Source of the DNA: an uncultured bacterium
GTDB lineage: Bacteria; Actinomycetota; Actinomycetes; S36-B12
Assembly: GCA_903954205.1 (NCBI GenBank)
Contig: CAJBMR010000515.1
Coordinates: 1-7,708 of the forward strand
Direction of reading: 5' to 3'
Length of the DNA stretch: 7,708 nt
The notes below the pieces were generated by a model. It was not told the origin of the DNA. It saw only the letters and a list, made by a program, of their open reading frames with translations, and made no database searches. A program made the translations under genes and the position numbers. This document shows positions 1-5,855 of the stretch, in pieces (position 1 is the first letter of the stretch; each line of letters begins with the position of its first letter).

Positions 1-1215
1 ATGGCGACCGCGTCGAGCAGCGACCTGACCCGGGAGCTCAACTCCCTGCTGGTCATCGCTGCTATCGCGGCAGCCACCCCCTTGCTGGTCGGGCTCCTGC
101 GCCTGCCCGTTGCCGAGGTGGTGCTCATGCTGGGCTTCGGAGTCCTCTTTGGCCCTGAGGTGCTGGGCTGGATCGAGCTTGACGCCGCCATCGACCTGCT
201 CGCCGAGCTCGGTCTGGCCTTCCTCTTCTTCGCCGCCGGCCTGGAGCTGGAGAAGCGCGCGGTCCAAGGTAGGTCAGGCAAGCTCGCGCTCACCGGGTGG
301 CTGGTCAGCGCGGCACTGGCCCTCGTCGCGGCCGGGATCCTGGAGAGGCTCGGCATCATCGCCGACTTCCTCGGTGTCGCCATCTGTCTCACCAGCACGG
401 CACTGGGGACCCTGCTGCCGATCCTGAGCGACAAGGGACTCATCAAGACACCCTTCGGCAACTACTTCATGGGGGCGGGGGCCATCGGAGAGTTCGGCCC
501 CGTCCTCGCGATCTCGCTGCTCCTCAGCACCAAGTCCTTCTGGATGGCACTGCTGTCCGTCCTGCTCTTCGGCGCCGTCGCGTTCGTCTTCGCCAAAGCC
601 CCGACGCTGCTGCGCACCAACCGGGTCATGGCGGTCATCGAGCGCGGGCAGGAGACCAGCGCGCAGACGGCCGTGCGCCTTACGGCGCTTCTGCTCGTGG
701 CGCTCTTGGCGATTGCCGAGGACTTCGGCCTGGACGTCGTCCTCGGTGCCTTCATCGCCGGCATCATCACCAAGCAGTTGGTCCCGGCCGACGAGCAGAG
801 CGGGCTGCAGACGAAGGTGGAGGGGATTGCCTTCGGGGTGTTTATCCCGATCTTCTTCATCGTGTCGGGAGCCAGGCTCGACATTAGCTCCATCCTTGCC
901 AACCCAAGTCTGCTGCTCGTCTTCCTCGTCCTGCTCCTCATCGTGCGCGGCGTACCCCAGTTCTTCCTGTATCGACGTGCGATTCCGCATGCGAAGGAAC
1001 GTGCCGGGTTCTCGCTCTACGTCGCGACCGCGCTACCCATCATCGTCGCGGTGACGTCAGTGGAGCTTGCCTCGGGCATCATGCGTCCGTCGGTCGCCGC
1101 AGCGCTCGTCGGAGCGGGTGCACTGTCGGTGCTGGTCTTCCCCCTGATTGCCCAGAGGCTCCTGCCCAAGCGCTCGGACTCTCAGGAGGATGAGCGCAGC
1201 GACGCAACGGCGTAG
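1..1215 (+). CDS. Kef/CPA2-type cation:proton antiporter, membrane domain only
   Basis: This predicted inner-membrane protein of 404 residues exchanges monovalent cations for protons. It has about 12-13 hydrophobic segments (roughly 13-31, 37-56, 64-85, 94-113, 120-140, 157-177, 180-199, 224-241, 244-260, 276-296, 300-320, 340-360, 364-386). Landmarks of the Na_H_exchanger family are visible: FFAAGLELEKR at 76-86, the S/T-rich TSTALGTLLP at 131-140, GAIGEFGPV at 160-168, GAFIAGIITKQL at 249-260 and FFIVSGARLD at 285-294. E164 is the only acidic residue in the sixth segment, where many family members carry an acidic pair. There is no TrkA-N/RCK domain; the protein ends in a short charged tail. 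The ATG is the first base of the window, so upstream signals and any earlier start cannot be seen. The substrate ion (K+ or Na+) is not known. The family is clear; the exact role is inference. Confidence 0.85.
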   Translation: MATASSSDLTRELNSLLVIAAIAAATPLLVGLLRLPVAEVVLMLGFGVLFGPEVLGWIELDAAIDLLAELGLAFLFFAAGLELEKRAVQGRSGKLALTGWLVSAALALVAAGILERLGIIADFLGVAICLTSTALGTLLPILSDKGLIKTPFGNYFMGAGAIGEFGPVLAISLLLSTKSFWMALLSVLLFGAVAFVFAKAPTLLRTNRVMAVIERGQETSAQTAVRLTALLLVALLAIAEDFGLDVVLGAFIAGIITKQLVPADEQSGLQTKVEGIAFGVFIPIFFIVSGARLDISSILANPSLLLVFLVLLLIVRGVPQFFLYRRAIPHAKERAGFSLYVATALPIIVAVTSVELASGIMRPSVAAALVGAGALSVLVFPLIAQRLLPKRSDSQEDERSDATA

Positions 1216-2147
1216 AGGGCGACACCTGCGGCGACCGCGGCGTTGAGTGACTCTGTCGAAGTCGCCATGGGGATCGACACGGTGTGATCGCATGTCTCGC
1301 TGACAAGGCGGCCGAGTCCACGTCCTTCTCCGCCGATCACGAGGACCAGAGGAGCGTCAGCAATTTCGCGCGGAAGCGCCGTAAGTTCCATGTCCCCGTC
1401 CGCCGCGAGGCCGACCACCGTGCACCCGGCCTTGCGGTAGGCGGTGAGTGCGCGAGTGAGGTTGGTCGCACGGGCCACCGGCAGATGCGCGAGGGTCCCC
1501 GCACTGGCCTTCCACGCGGACCCCGTGACGCCAGCGGCACGACGCTCCGGGACGACCACGCCATCGGCGCCGAAAGCGGCCGCCGAGCGCACAATGGCCC
1601 CGAGGTTGCGCGGATCGGTCACGCCGTCGAGCGCGACGATGAGAGCGGGCGTGCCCGAGTCGGCGGCCCTTTCCAGCAGATCGGCGGGATCCAAGTAGTC
1701 GTACGCCGGCACGGTGAGCAGCAGACCTTGGTGCGCCGCTCCGCCCGACATGCGATCGAGCTCGATGCGGGTGACCTCGAGCAGGGGCATGCCCGTGTCG
1801 GCCGCAATCGTGAGGGCCTCGCGCACTCGGTCGTCGGTGTCGACGTACTGCTGGACATAGAGCGCAGACGCGGGCACGCCCGCGCGCAGCGCCTCGACCA
1901 CGGGATTGCGTCCGACGAGCACCTCGCGCCCGTCCTTGCGCGCCCGCGCGGCCGGGGCCCGCTTGGCAGCCTGCTTCTCAGCGGCACGCGCGCGCCGTGC
2001 CGCTGGGTGCTTCGCCCGCTCCTCCGCCTTCGGGGTCGGCCCCTTGCCCTTGAGCGCCTTGCGGCGCTGGCCACCGGAGCCCACGGTCATGCCCTTCTTC
2101 GTGCCGTCCTTGCGCATGGCTCCCTTGCGCTGGGAATTGCCTGCCAT
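1182..2147 (-). CDS. rlmB: 23S rRNA (guanosine-2'-O-)-methyltransferase RlmB-type (SpoU family)
   Basis: This 321-residue SpoU/TrmH-family enzyme transfers methyl from S-adenosylmethionine to a ribose 2'-OH, for RlmB on 23S rRNA. Residues 1-72 form a basic tail rich in Lys, Arg and Ala, an extension typical of actinobacterial homologues. Residues 73-150 match the SpoU substrate-binding domain (VLVGRNPVVEAL at 77-88). The knotted catalytic domain shows all three family motifs: DPRNLGAIVRSAAAFGADGV at 178-197, VIGGEGRGLGRLVSETCD at 270-287 and IPMATSTESLNAAVAAGVAL at 292-311. The ATG at 2147 was chosen because AGAGGAG precedes it by 5 nt and its A is the last base of the cysS stop (TGATG), a translational-coupling layout. 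Frame runs upstream of it but lies inside cysS. The 3' end overlaps the convergent antiporter gene by 34 bp. Family certain; the exact rRNA target is by analogy. Confidence 0.93.
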   Translation of the reverse strand: MAGNSQRKGAMRKDGTKKGMTVGSGGQRRKALKGKGPTPKAEERAKHPAARRARAAEKQAAKRAPAARARKDGREVLVGRNPVVEALRAGVPASALYVQQYVDTDDRVREALTIAADTGMPLLEVTRIELDRMSGGAAHQGLLLTVPAYDYLDPADLLERAADSGTPALIVALDGVTDPRNLGAIVRSAAAFGADGVVVPERRAAGVTGSAWKASAGTLAHLPVARATNLTRALTAYRKAGCTVVGLAADGDMELTALPREIADAPLVLVIGGEGRGLGRLVSETCDHTVSIPMATSTESLNAAVAAGVALYAVASLRSSS

Positions 2148-3544
2148 CAGGACTCCTCTGCTAGCGACCAGCGTGCGCCGACCGGGGTGTCCTCGACGAG
2201 GATCCCCGAGGAGGCCAATCCGTCGCGGAGAGCGTCCGCGACGGCGAAGTCCTTGCGATCGCGCGCGGCCTGCCGCTGAGCGAGCACGACATCGACCAGC
2301 GGTGCGAGCGCACGCCGGGAGGCACCGTCGTCCGCCCCCGCAGCCCACTGCTCGGCGTACGGATTGAGCCCGAGCACATCGAGCATGACGGTGACCTCGT
2401 CGCGCGCACGTCGTGCGGCACCTGCATCTGCATCGGCGAGCGCAGTGTTGCCTGCCCGCACCGTGTCATGCAGGACGGCGAGCGCCTGGGGCACGCCGAG
2501 GTCATCGTCGAGGGCTGCCGCAAAGGCGGCAGGGACCGCCGTGGCCGCCGGGCGGTCGCCGAGCGACTCCTCGGCTCGCCGTAGGAAGCCCTCGATGCGC
2601 CGGTAGCCAGAGGCAGCCTCGGCGAGCGCCTCGTCGGAGAACTCCAGCATCGATCGGTAGTGCGCGGAGCCGAGGTAGTAGCGAAGCTCGACGGGCCGGA
2701 CGCGCTTGACGACCTCGGAGACGAGCAGGGAATTGCCCAGGGACTTGCTCATCTTCTCGCCGGAGGTCGTCACCCAGGCGTTGTGCATCCAGTAGCGCGC
2801 GAACCCATCACCCGCCGCCTTGGACTGGGCGATCTCGTTTTCGTGGTGAGGGAAGAGCAGGTCCATCCCACCACCGTGGATATCGAACGCCGGGCCGAGA
2901 TACCTCGACGCCATGGCTGAGCACTCCAGGTGCCAACCCGGCCGGCCAGGACCCCAGGGAGTGACCCACTGCGGCTCACCGGATTTCGCGGACTTCCACA
3001 GCGCGAAGTCACGCGGATCGCGCTTGATCGATGCCTCGGAGTCACCCGCGGGCTGCATGTCGTCGAGGCGCTGCCCGCTCAGTGCGCCGTACTCCGGGAA
3101 AGAGCGCACATCGAAGTAGACATCGCCATCAGCGGCGTAGGCATGACCACCGTCGATGAGCCGCTGCATGAGCTCGACCATCTCGGGCACGTGACCAGTC
3201 GCGCGCGGCTCGTAGGTGGGCGGCAGGCAGCCCAGGACGTCGTAGGCCCAGGTGAAGGCACGCTCATTGCGCATCGCCACCTGCCAGAAGGGCACGCCTT
3301 CCTCGGCCCCGCGAGCGAGGATCTTGTCGTCGATGTCGGTGACATTGCGGACGAAGGTGACGTCGTAGCCCGAGGCCTCCAGCCACCGCCTGAGGATGTC
3401 GAAGGCCAGGCCCGACCGGATGTGGCCCACATGGGGTGGTGCCTGCACTGTTGCCCCACACAGATAGATCGACACACGCCCCGGCTCGAGGGGCACGAAG
3501 TCGCGCACCGCACGTGATGCGGTGTCGTAGAGGCGCAGGGTCAC
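2147..3544 (-). CDS. cysS: cysteinyl-tRNA synthetase
   Basis: CysS activates cysteine with ATP and loads it onto tRNA-Cys in the cytoplasm. It is a class I synthetase of 465 residues, close to the usual length of about 460-470. From the chosen start the protein begins MTLRLYDT, as in many homologues. The class I signature is PPHVGH at 36-41, with the KMSKS loop at 264-268. The four zinc/cysteine ligands of the E. coli enzyme are present (C29, C208, H233, E237), in the contexts YLCGATV, GWHLECSAM and FPHHENEIAQS. The C-terminal helical domain is complete. I chose GTG at 3544 rather than the in-frame GTG at 3550 because a TAGTCT box ends 6 nt before it and no Shine-Dalgarno sequence precedes either codon, so a leaderless mRNA starting at 3544 fits. 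The stop shares one base with the rlmB start. The PPOX gene ends 19 bp upstream of the alternative start. Confidence 0.95.
   Translation of the reverse strand: MTLRLYDTASRAVRDFVPLEPGRVSIYLCGATVQAPPHVGHIRSGLAFDILRRWLEASGYDVTFVRNVTDIDDKILARGAEEGVPFWQVAMRNERAFTWAYDVLGCLPPTYEPRATGHVPEMVELMQRLIDGGHAYAADGDVYFDVRSFPEYGALSGQRLDDMQPAGDSEASIKRDPRDFALWKSAKSGEPQWVTPWGPGRPGWHLECSAMASRYLGPAFDIHGGGMDLLFPHHENEIAQSKAAGDGFARYWMHNAWVTTSGEKMSKSLGNSLLVSEVVKRVRPVELRYYLGSAHYRSMLEFSDEALAEAASGYRRIEGFLRRAEESLGDRPAATAVPAAFAAALDDDLGVPQALAVLHDTVRAGNTALADADAGAARRARDEVTVMLDVLGLNPYAEQWAAGADDGASRRALAPLVDVVLAQRQAARDRKDFAVADALRDGLASSGILVEDTPVGARWSLAEES
2153..2159 (-). promoter_or_regulatory. ribosome binding site of rlmB
   Basis: AGAGGAG on the minus strand lies 5 nt before the rlmB ATG and inside the last codons of cysS. 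With the TGATG stop/start overlap it fixes the rlmB start at 2147. Confidence 0.75.
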
Positions 3545-3550
3545 CCCCAC

Positions 3551-3556
3551 AGACTA
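3551..3556 (-). promoter_or_regulatory. -10 box of a leaderless promoter for cysS
   Basis: The minus strand reads TAGTCT (TANNNT), then 6 nt and the GTG at 3544. This is the same geometry as at the PPOX gene. There is no Shine-Dalgarno sequence. The place where a -35 would lie falls in a TGCCCCA repeat rather than a TTGACA-like hexamer. It favours 3544 over 3550 as the cysS start. Confidence 0.45.
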
Positions 3557-3557
3557 G

Positions 3558-3580
3558 TGGGGCATTCGCCTAATGGGGCA
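3558..3580 (-). repeat. tandem TGCCCCA repeat upstream of the cysS -10 box
   Basis: On the minus strand two exact TGCCCCA copies (3580-3574 and 3564-3558) are separated by 9 bp, one copy every 16 bp. The nearer copy ends one base before the TAGTCT box and the farther copy covers the -35 position. The farther copy also encodes the last residues of the PPOX protein. It could be a regulator site or chance in GC-rich DNA. Confidence 0.4.
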
Positions 3581-3974
3581 GGCGCGTGACGACCTTGTCT
3601 GGCGTGATGCGGCACACCACGCGGACGTTGTCGGTGCCGTCGTCGCCGGTGTATCGGTCGGTGCCCGTGTAGGCCTGATTGAGGCGATCGATGAGCTCCC
3701 GACCGCCCTCCTCCTCCATCGTCACGGTGCCGCGCACCTCGACGTAGGAGTAGGGGTTGTCCTTGGGGTAGACCAGGACCGTGACGCGGGGGTCACGCTC
3801 CATGTTGAGGTACTTGCGACGGCCCTTGATCGTGGAGACAAGGAGGTCATTGCCGTCGCGCTCAATCCACACCACCGACAACTGCGGGTAGCCATTGGGA
3901 TTGCTGGTCGCGATCGTGGCGAACTCAGGAGCATCGAGGATCGGGAAGGCATCGGGCGGGAGGGTCGCGGTCAT
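3570..3974 (-). CDS. PPOX-class split-barrel protein, probable F420-dependent enzyme
   Basis: This 134-residue protein has the pyridoxamine 5'-phosphate-oxidase-like split beta-barrel fold, in the small actinobacterial group that uses flavin or deazaflavin F420 (Rv1155-like). Visible landmarks are GYPQLSVVWIERDG at 28-41, the phosphate-binding strip KGRRKYLNMERDPRVTVLV at 50-68, PYSYVEVRGTV at 74-84, YTGTDRYTG at 102-110 and VCRITPDKVVTRLP near the end. Such proteins act as cytoplasmic dimers that reduce or oxidise small molecules; the substrate cannot be read from sequence. Whether it binds F420 or FMN is inference; the K50-R63 strip fits F420-binding members. The ATG at 3974 has no Shine-Dalgarno sequence but a TACCGT box ends 6 nt upstream, suggesting leaderless expression. 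It sits between ispF (27 bp upstream) and cysS, a slot that is empty in M. tuberculosis as I recall its gene order. Confidence 0.85.
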   Translation of the reverse strand: MTATLPPDAFPILDAPEFATIATSNPNGYPQLSVVWIERDGNDLLVSTIKGRRKYLNMERDPRVTVLVYPKDNPYSYVEVRGTVTMEEEGGRELIDRLNQAYTGTDRYTGDDGTDNVRVVCRITPDKVVTRLPH

Positions 3975-3980
3975 GGGGGG

Positions 3981-3986
3981 ACGGTA
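3981..3986 (-). promoter_or_regulatory. -10 box of a leaderless promoter for the PPOX gene
   Basis: The minus strand reads TACCGT, a TANNNT box, then exactly 6 nt (all C) and the ATG at 3974. No Shine-Dalgarno sequence lies in the 27 bp after ispF. A transcript beginning at the A of the ATG would be leaderless, common in actinobacteria. No convincing -35 is seen at 16-18 bp. Confidence 0.45.
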
Positions 3987-4001
3987 TCGGAAGGGCAGGA
4001 T

Positions 4002-4472
4002 TCAGGGGGCAACGAGGAGGGCGGTGGCGATCGCCGCGAGGCCCTCGCCGCGCCCGGTGAGGCCGAGGCCGTCCGTGGTGGTCCCCGCGACGCTCACCGG
4101 GGCCGCGGCAGCGGCCGAGAGTGCCGCCTCGGCTTCCGAACGACGCGTGCCGATCCTTGGCCGTACGCCGATGACCTGGATCGAGATGTTGGCAATCTCC
4201 CAGCCGGCTTCGCGCACATGCGTGGCCGCGTGGGCGAGGAGTGCGGTTCCGCTCGCCCCTGACCACTGCGGATCGTCCACGCCGACGAGCGAACCCAGGT
4301 CACCGAGACCGGCTGCCGACAGCAGGGCATCGCAGGCTGCATGCGCCGCGACGTCAGCATCGGAATGCCCCTCGAGGCCATCACCTTCCCAGAGCAGACC
4401 GGCAACCCACAGGGGCCGACCGGCTGCGAAGGCATGGACGTCGACGCCCACGCCCACGCGACTAGCCGACAC
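4002..4472 (-). CDS. ispF: 2-C-methyl-D-erythritol 2,4-cyclodiphosphate synthase
   Basis: IspF makes the fifth step of the MEP pathway, converting CDP-methylerythritol 2-phosphate to methylerythritol 2,4-cyclodiphosphate with release of CMP. It acts as a cytoplasmic homotrimer with zinc. The protein has 156 residues, normal for the family. The metal ligands are D11 and H13 in GVDVHAF and H44 in GHSDADVAAH (35-44). GLGDLGSLVGVDDP lies at 55-68, and the CMP-site signature TTTDGLGLTGRGEG at 131-144. The GTG at 4472 gives five residues before the conserved R-V-G strand, as in the mycobacterial homologue; a GTG at 4457 is possible but less family-like. The start lies 11 bp inside ispD, and only a weak purine-rich stretch precedes it, so its translation is probably coupled to ispD. 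Confidence 0.95.
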   Translation of the reverse strand: MSASRVGVGVDVHAFAAGRPLWVAGLLWEGDGLEGHSDADVAAHAACDALLSAAGLGDLGSLVGVDDPQWSGASGTALLAHAATHVREAGWEIANISIQVIGVRPRIGTRRSEAEAALSAAAAAPVSVAGTTTDGLGLTGRGEGLAAIATALLVAP

Positions 4473-5169
4473 CGCCGCTTGCCCGACGTCGGACGAGGAT
4501 CGCCTCGGCGAGCACGAGGTCGAGAGGTCGCGTGATCTTGAAGGCTTCCTCGTGGCCGGGGACCACGTGGACGGTCACGCCCATACGTTCCACCATGCCT
4601 GCGTCATCCGTGGCGTCCCCGCCATCCGATTCCGCATGGGCGCGCTGGAGCACGTCGCGATTGAAGCCCTGTGGAGTCTGGACGGCATGCAGGCGCGCGC
4701 GATCGAGGGTGGCGCGCACGATGCCATCGGCGTCCACATCCTTGATGGTGTCGACGACACCCAGGGTCGGGATCACAGCCTGCGCGCCGGAGCGCACCGC
4801 TGCGGCAACGCGGTCCACAACCTCCGCCGGGACGAGGGGGCGGGCTGCATCGTGCACCAGGACGACGTCGACCTCGGCGGGCAGTGCGAGCAGTGCCCGG
4901 GCGACAGAGTCCTGCCGGGTCTCTCCGCCCGACACGATGACGATAGGGAGCTCGATGCCGGCGAGAAGGGCGCGCGACTCCTCCGCAGCGTCTTCAGGAA
5001 CGGCGACGACGATGATGTCGATATCGCGCGCTGCAGCGAGGTTGCGCACGGCGTGAAGCAGGATCGGCTGGCCCGCCAGGGTGCGCAGGGCCTTGGGGGC
5101 CCCTGGACCCAGGCGCTCGCCGCGTCCCGCAGCGGGGACGATCACCGCAGTGAGGGGGGCGTCGCCCAT
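4462..5169 (-). CDS. ispD: 2-C-methyl-D-erythritol 4-phosphate cytidylyltransferase
   Basis: IspD performs the third step of the MEP pathway: it couples methylerythritol 4-phosphate with CTP to give CDP-methylerythritol and pyrophosphate. The 235-residue protein carries the nucleotide-binding loop PAAGRGERLG at 12-21 with K26 in APKAL, GGETRQDSV at 81-89, VHDAARPLVP at 105-114, QTPQGF at 164-169, TDDAGM at 187-192 and KITRPLDL at 211-218. K26 and K211 match catalytic lysines of the E. coli enzyme. I chose ATG at 5169 over the in-frame GTG at 5193: GGAG stands 6 nt before the ATG, and the protein then starts 11 residues before the nucleotide loop. The GTG has no ribosome site and lies just after a GC-rich hairpin. 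It shares 11 bp with ispF. Together they supply two of the seven MEP enzymes. Confidence 0.95.
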   Translation of the reverse strand: MGDAPLTAVIVPAAGRGERLGPGAPKALRTLAGQPILLHAVRNLAAARDIDIIVVAVPEDAAEESRALLAGIELPIVIVSGGETRQDSVARALLALPAEVDVVLVHDAARPLVPAEVVDRVAAAVRSGAQAVIPTLGVVDTIKDVDADGIVRATLDRARLHAVQTPQGFNRDVLQRAHAESDGGDATDDAGMVERMGVTVHVVPGHEEAFKITRPLDLVLAEAILVRRRASGGVG

Positions 5170-5175
5170 GGCGAT

Positions 5176-5179
5176 CTCC
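5176..5179 (-). promoter_or_regulatory. ribosome binding site that decides the ispD start
   Basis: GGAG on the minus strand stands 6 nt before the ATG at 5169. The upstream in-frame GTG at 5193 has nothing comparable, so the shorter IspD is preferred. Confidence 0.6.
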
Positions 5180-5195
5180 GGTTCCACTGGCACGG

Positions 5196-5209
5196 GCCGC
5201 GCACGCGGC
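5196..5209 (-). promoter_or_regulatory. GC-rich hairpin between carD and ispD
   Basis: A perfect inverted repeat, GCCGCG and CGCGGC around 2 nt, starts 10 nt after the carD stop. As RNA it would form a 5-6 bp all-GC stem. No U-tract follows, so it is not a classical terminator. It may weaken readthrough or mark RNA processing, letting carD be expressed above ispD/ispF. It sits within the 50-bp gap between the two genes. Confidence 0.35.
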
Positions 5210-5219
5210 TCGTGACGAC

Positions 5220-5702
5220 CTAGGAGGCGAGAACCTCGTCGAGGATGGCCTCGGCCTTGTCCTCGTTGGTCTTCTCCGCGAGGGCGAGTTCGCTCACGAG
5301 GATCTGACGCGCCTTGGCCAGCATCCGCTTCTCGCCAGCCGAGAGACCGCGCTCACGCTCGCGGCGCCACAGGTAGCGGACGACCTCGGCAACCTTGATG
5401 ACATCGCCTGAGGCCAGCTTCTCGAGATTGGCCTTGTAGCGGCGGGACCAGTTGGTGGGCTCTTCGGTGTAGGGCTGGCGGAGTACCTCGAAGACCCGAT
5501 CAAGGCCCTCGGCGTTGACCACATCGCGCACGCCCACGAGATCGACGTTCTCGGCGGGAACACGGACCGTGAGATCCCCCTGGGCGACACGGAGTACGAG
5601 GTACTCCTTCTCCGCCCCCTTGATGACCCTGACCTCGACGGCCTCGATGAGGGCGGCCCCATGATGGGGGTAGACGACGGTGTCGCCGACCTTGAACGTC
5701 AT
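5220..5702 (-). CDS. carD: CarD-family RNA polymerase-binding transcription regulator
   Basis: CarD binds the RNA polymerase beta subunit and the upstream edge of the transcription bubble, stabilising open complexes; in mycobacteria it is essential and controls rRNA and many other promoters. The 160-residue protein can be aligned end to end with M. tuberculosis CarD. The N-terminal RNA-polymerase interaction domain (1-52) begins MTFKVGDTVVYPHHGAALIE and retains R25 and R47, positions known to contact the polymerase. The helical C-terminal domain contains EEPTNWSRRYKANLEKLASG at 80-99; W85 is the tryptophan that wedges at the -10 junction. The ATG at 5702 is preceded by AAAGGGG 9 nt away and an extended -10 box. 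It is the first gene of the minus-strand run and is divergent from the lipoprotein gene. The family call is certain. Confidence 0.97.
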   Translation of the reverse strand: MTFKVGDTVVYPHHGAALIEAVEVRVIKGAEKEYLVLRVAQGDLTVRVPAENVDLVGVRDVVNAEGLDRVFEVLRQPYTEEPTNWSRRYKANLEKLASGDVIKVAEVVRYLWRRERERGLSAGEKRMLAKARQILVSELALAEKTNEDKAEAILDEVLAS

Positions 5703-5729
5703 ATGGTGAGACCCCTTTCCCGGTCCATC

Positions 5730-5738
5730 AGGATATCA
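5730..5738 (-). promoter_or_regulatory. carD promoter, extended -10
   Basis: On the minus strand this reads TGATATCCT: a TATCCT -10 box with the TG dinucleotide of an extended -10. The predicted transcript start is near 5723, giving a leader of about 20 nt that includes AAAGGGG (5712-5718), 9 nt before the carD ATG. The hexamer 17 bp further upstream (AGTGGT) is a poor -35, which the extended -10 could offset. Inferred from sequence only. Confidence 0.5.
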
Positions 5739-5745
5739 CGGGCAT

Positions 5746-5757
5746 CAGGAGCACCAC
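5746..5757 (+). repeat. 12-bp direct repeat, copy 1
   Basis: CAGGAGCACCAC occurs here and again at 5844-5855, 98 bp apart in the same 153-bp divergent intergenic region. This copy covers the -35 position of the carD promoter. It contains a Shine-Dalgarno-like AGGAG but is followed by TCC instead of a start codon. Confidence 0.5.
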
Positions 5758-5782
5758 TCCGCGTCCCATGAGCGGTACCCGC

Positions 5783-5788
5783 TACTGT
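5783..5788 (+). promoter_or_regulatory. possible -10 box for the lipoprotein gene
   Basis: TACTGT fits TANNNT and would place a start near 5795, with a leader of about 60 nt. No clear -35 is found. A short inverted repeat, AGCGG and CCGCT around TAC (5771-5783), abuts and overlaps it by one base and could be an operator. This is a weak call. Confidence 0.3.
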
Positions 5789-5843
5789 GGAGGGGTCGCC
5801 ATGTGCGCGACCGGACGTCGATATGCGACGACCGACGTAGCCG

Positions 5844-5855
5844 CAGGAGCACCAC
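5844..5855 (+). repeat. 12-bp direct repeat, copy 2, containing the lipoprotein ribosome binding site
   Basis: The second exact copy of CAGGAGCACCAC abuts the GTG at 5856. Its AGGAG (5845-5849) is 6 nt from the start codon and is the ribosome binding site of the lipoprotein gene. Confidence 0.6.

Noticed and set aside
274..990. A 238-codon minus-strand frame under the antiporter
   Set aside because: Its Asp/Glu/Arg-rich translation is a typical mirror of a hydrophobic membrane protein; no domain is recognisable.
1284..2279. A 331-codon open frame on the + strand opposite rlmB
   Set aside because: Low-complexity Arg/Gly/Ala/His-rich translation antisense to clear RlmB motifs, with no ribosome site.
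2148..2348. A longer RlmB with 67 extra N-terminal residues
   Set aside because: The extension lies wholly inside cysS in another frame, whereas the ATG at 2147 has a ribosome site and the family-typical start.
3567..3584. Inverted repeat CGCCT/AGGCG across the PPOX stop as a terminator
   Set aside because: Only 5 bp arms with an 8-nt loop and no U-tract; too weak to call.
5170..5193. IspD starting at GTG 5193
   Set aside because: No ribosome site or TANNNT box precedes it, and the residues gained are not conserved; ATG 5169 has GGAG at the right distance.
3895..5223. A 442-codon open frame on the + strand opposite ispF and ispD
   Set aside because: It is antisense to three well-recognised genes, its translation has no family features, and long shadow frames are expected in high-GC DNA.
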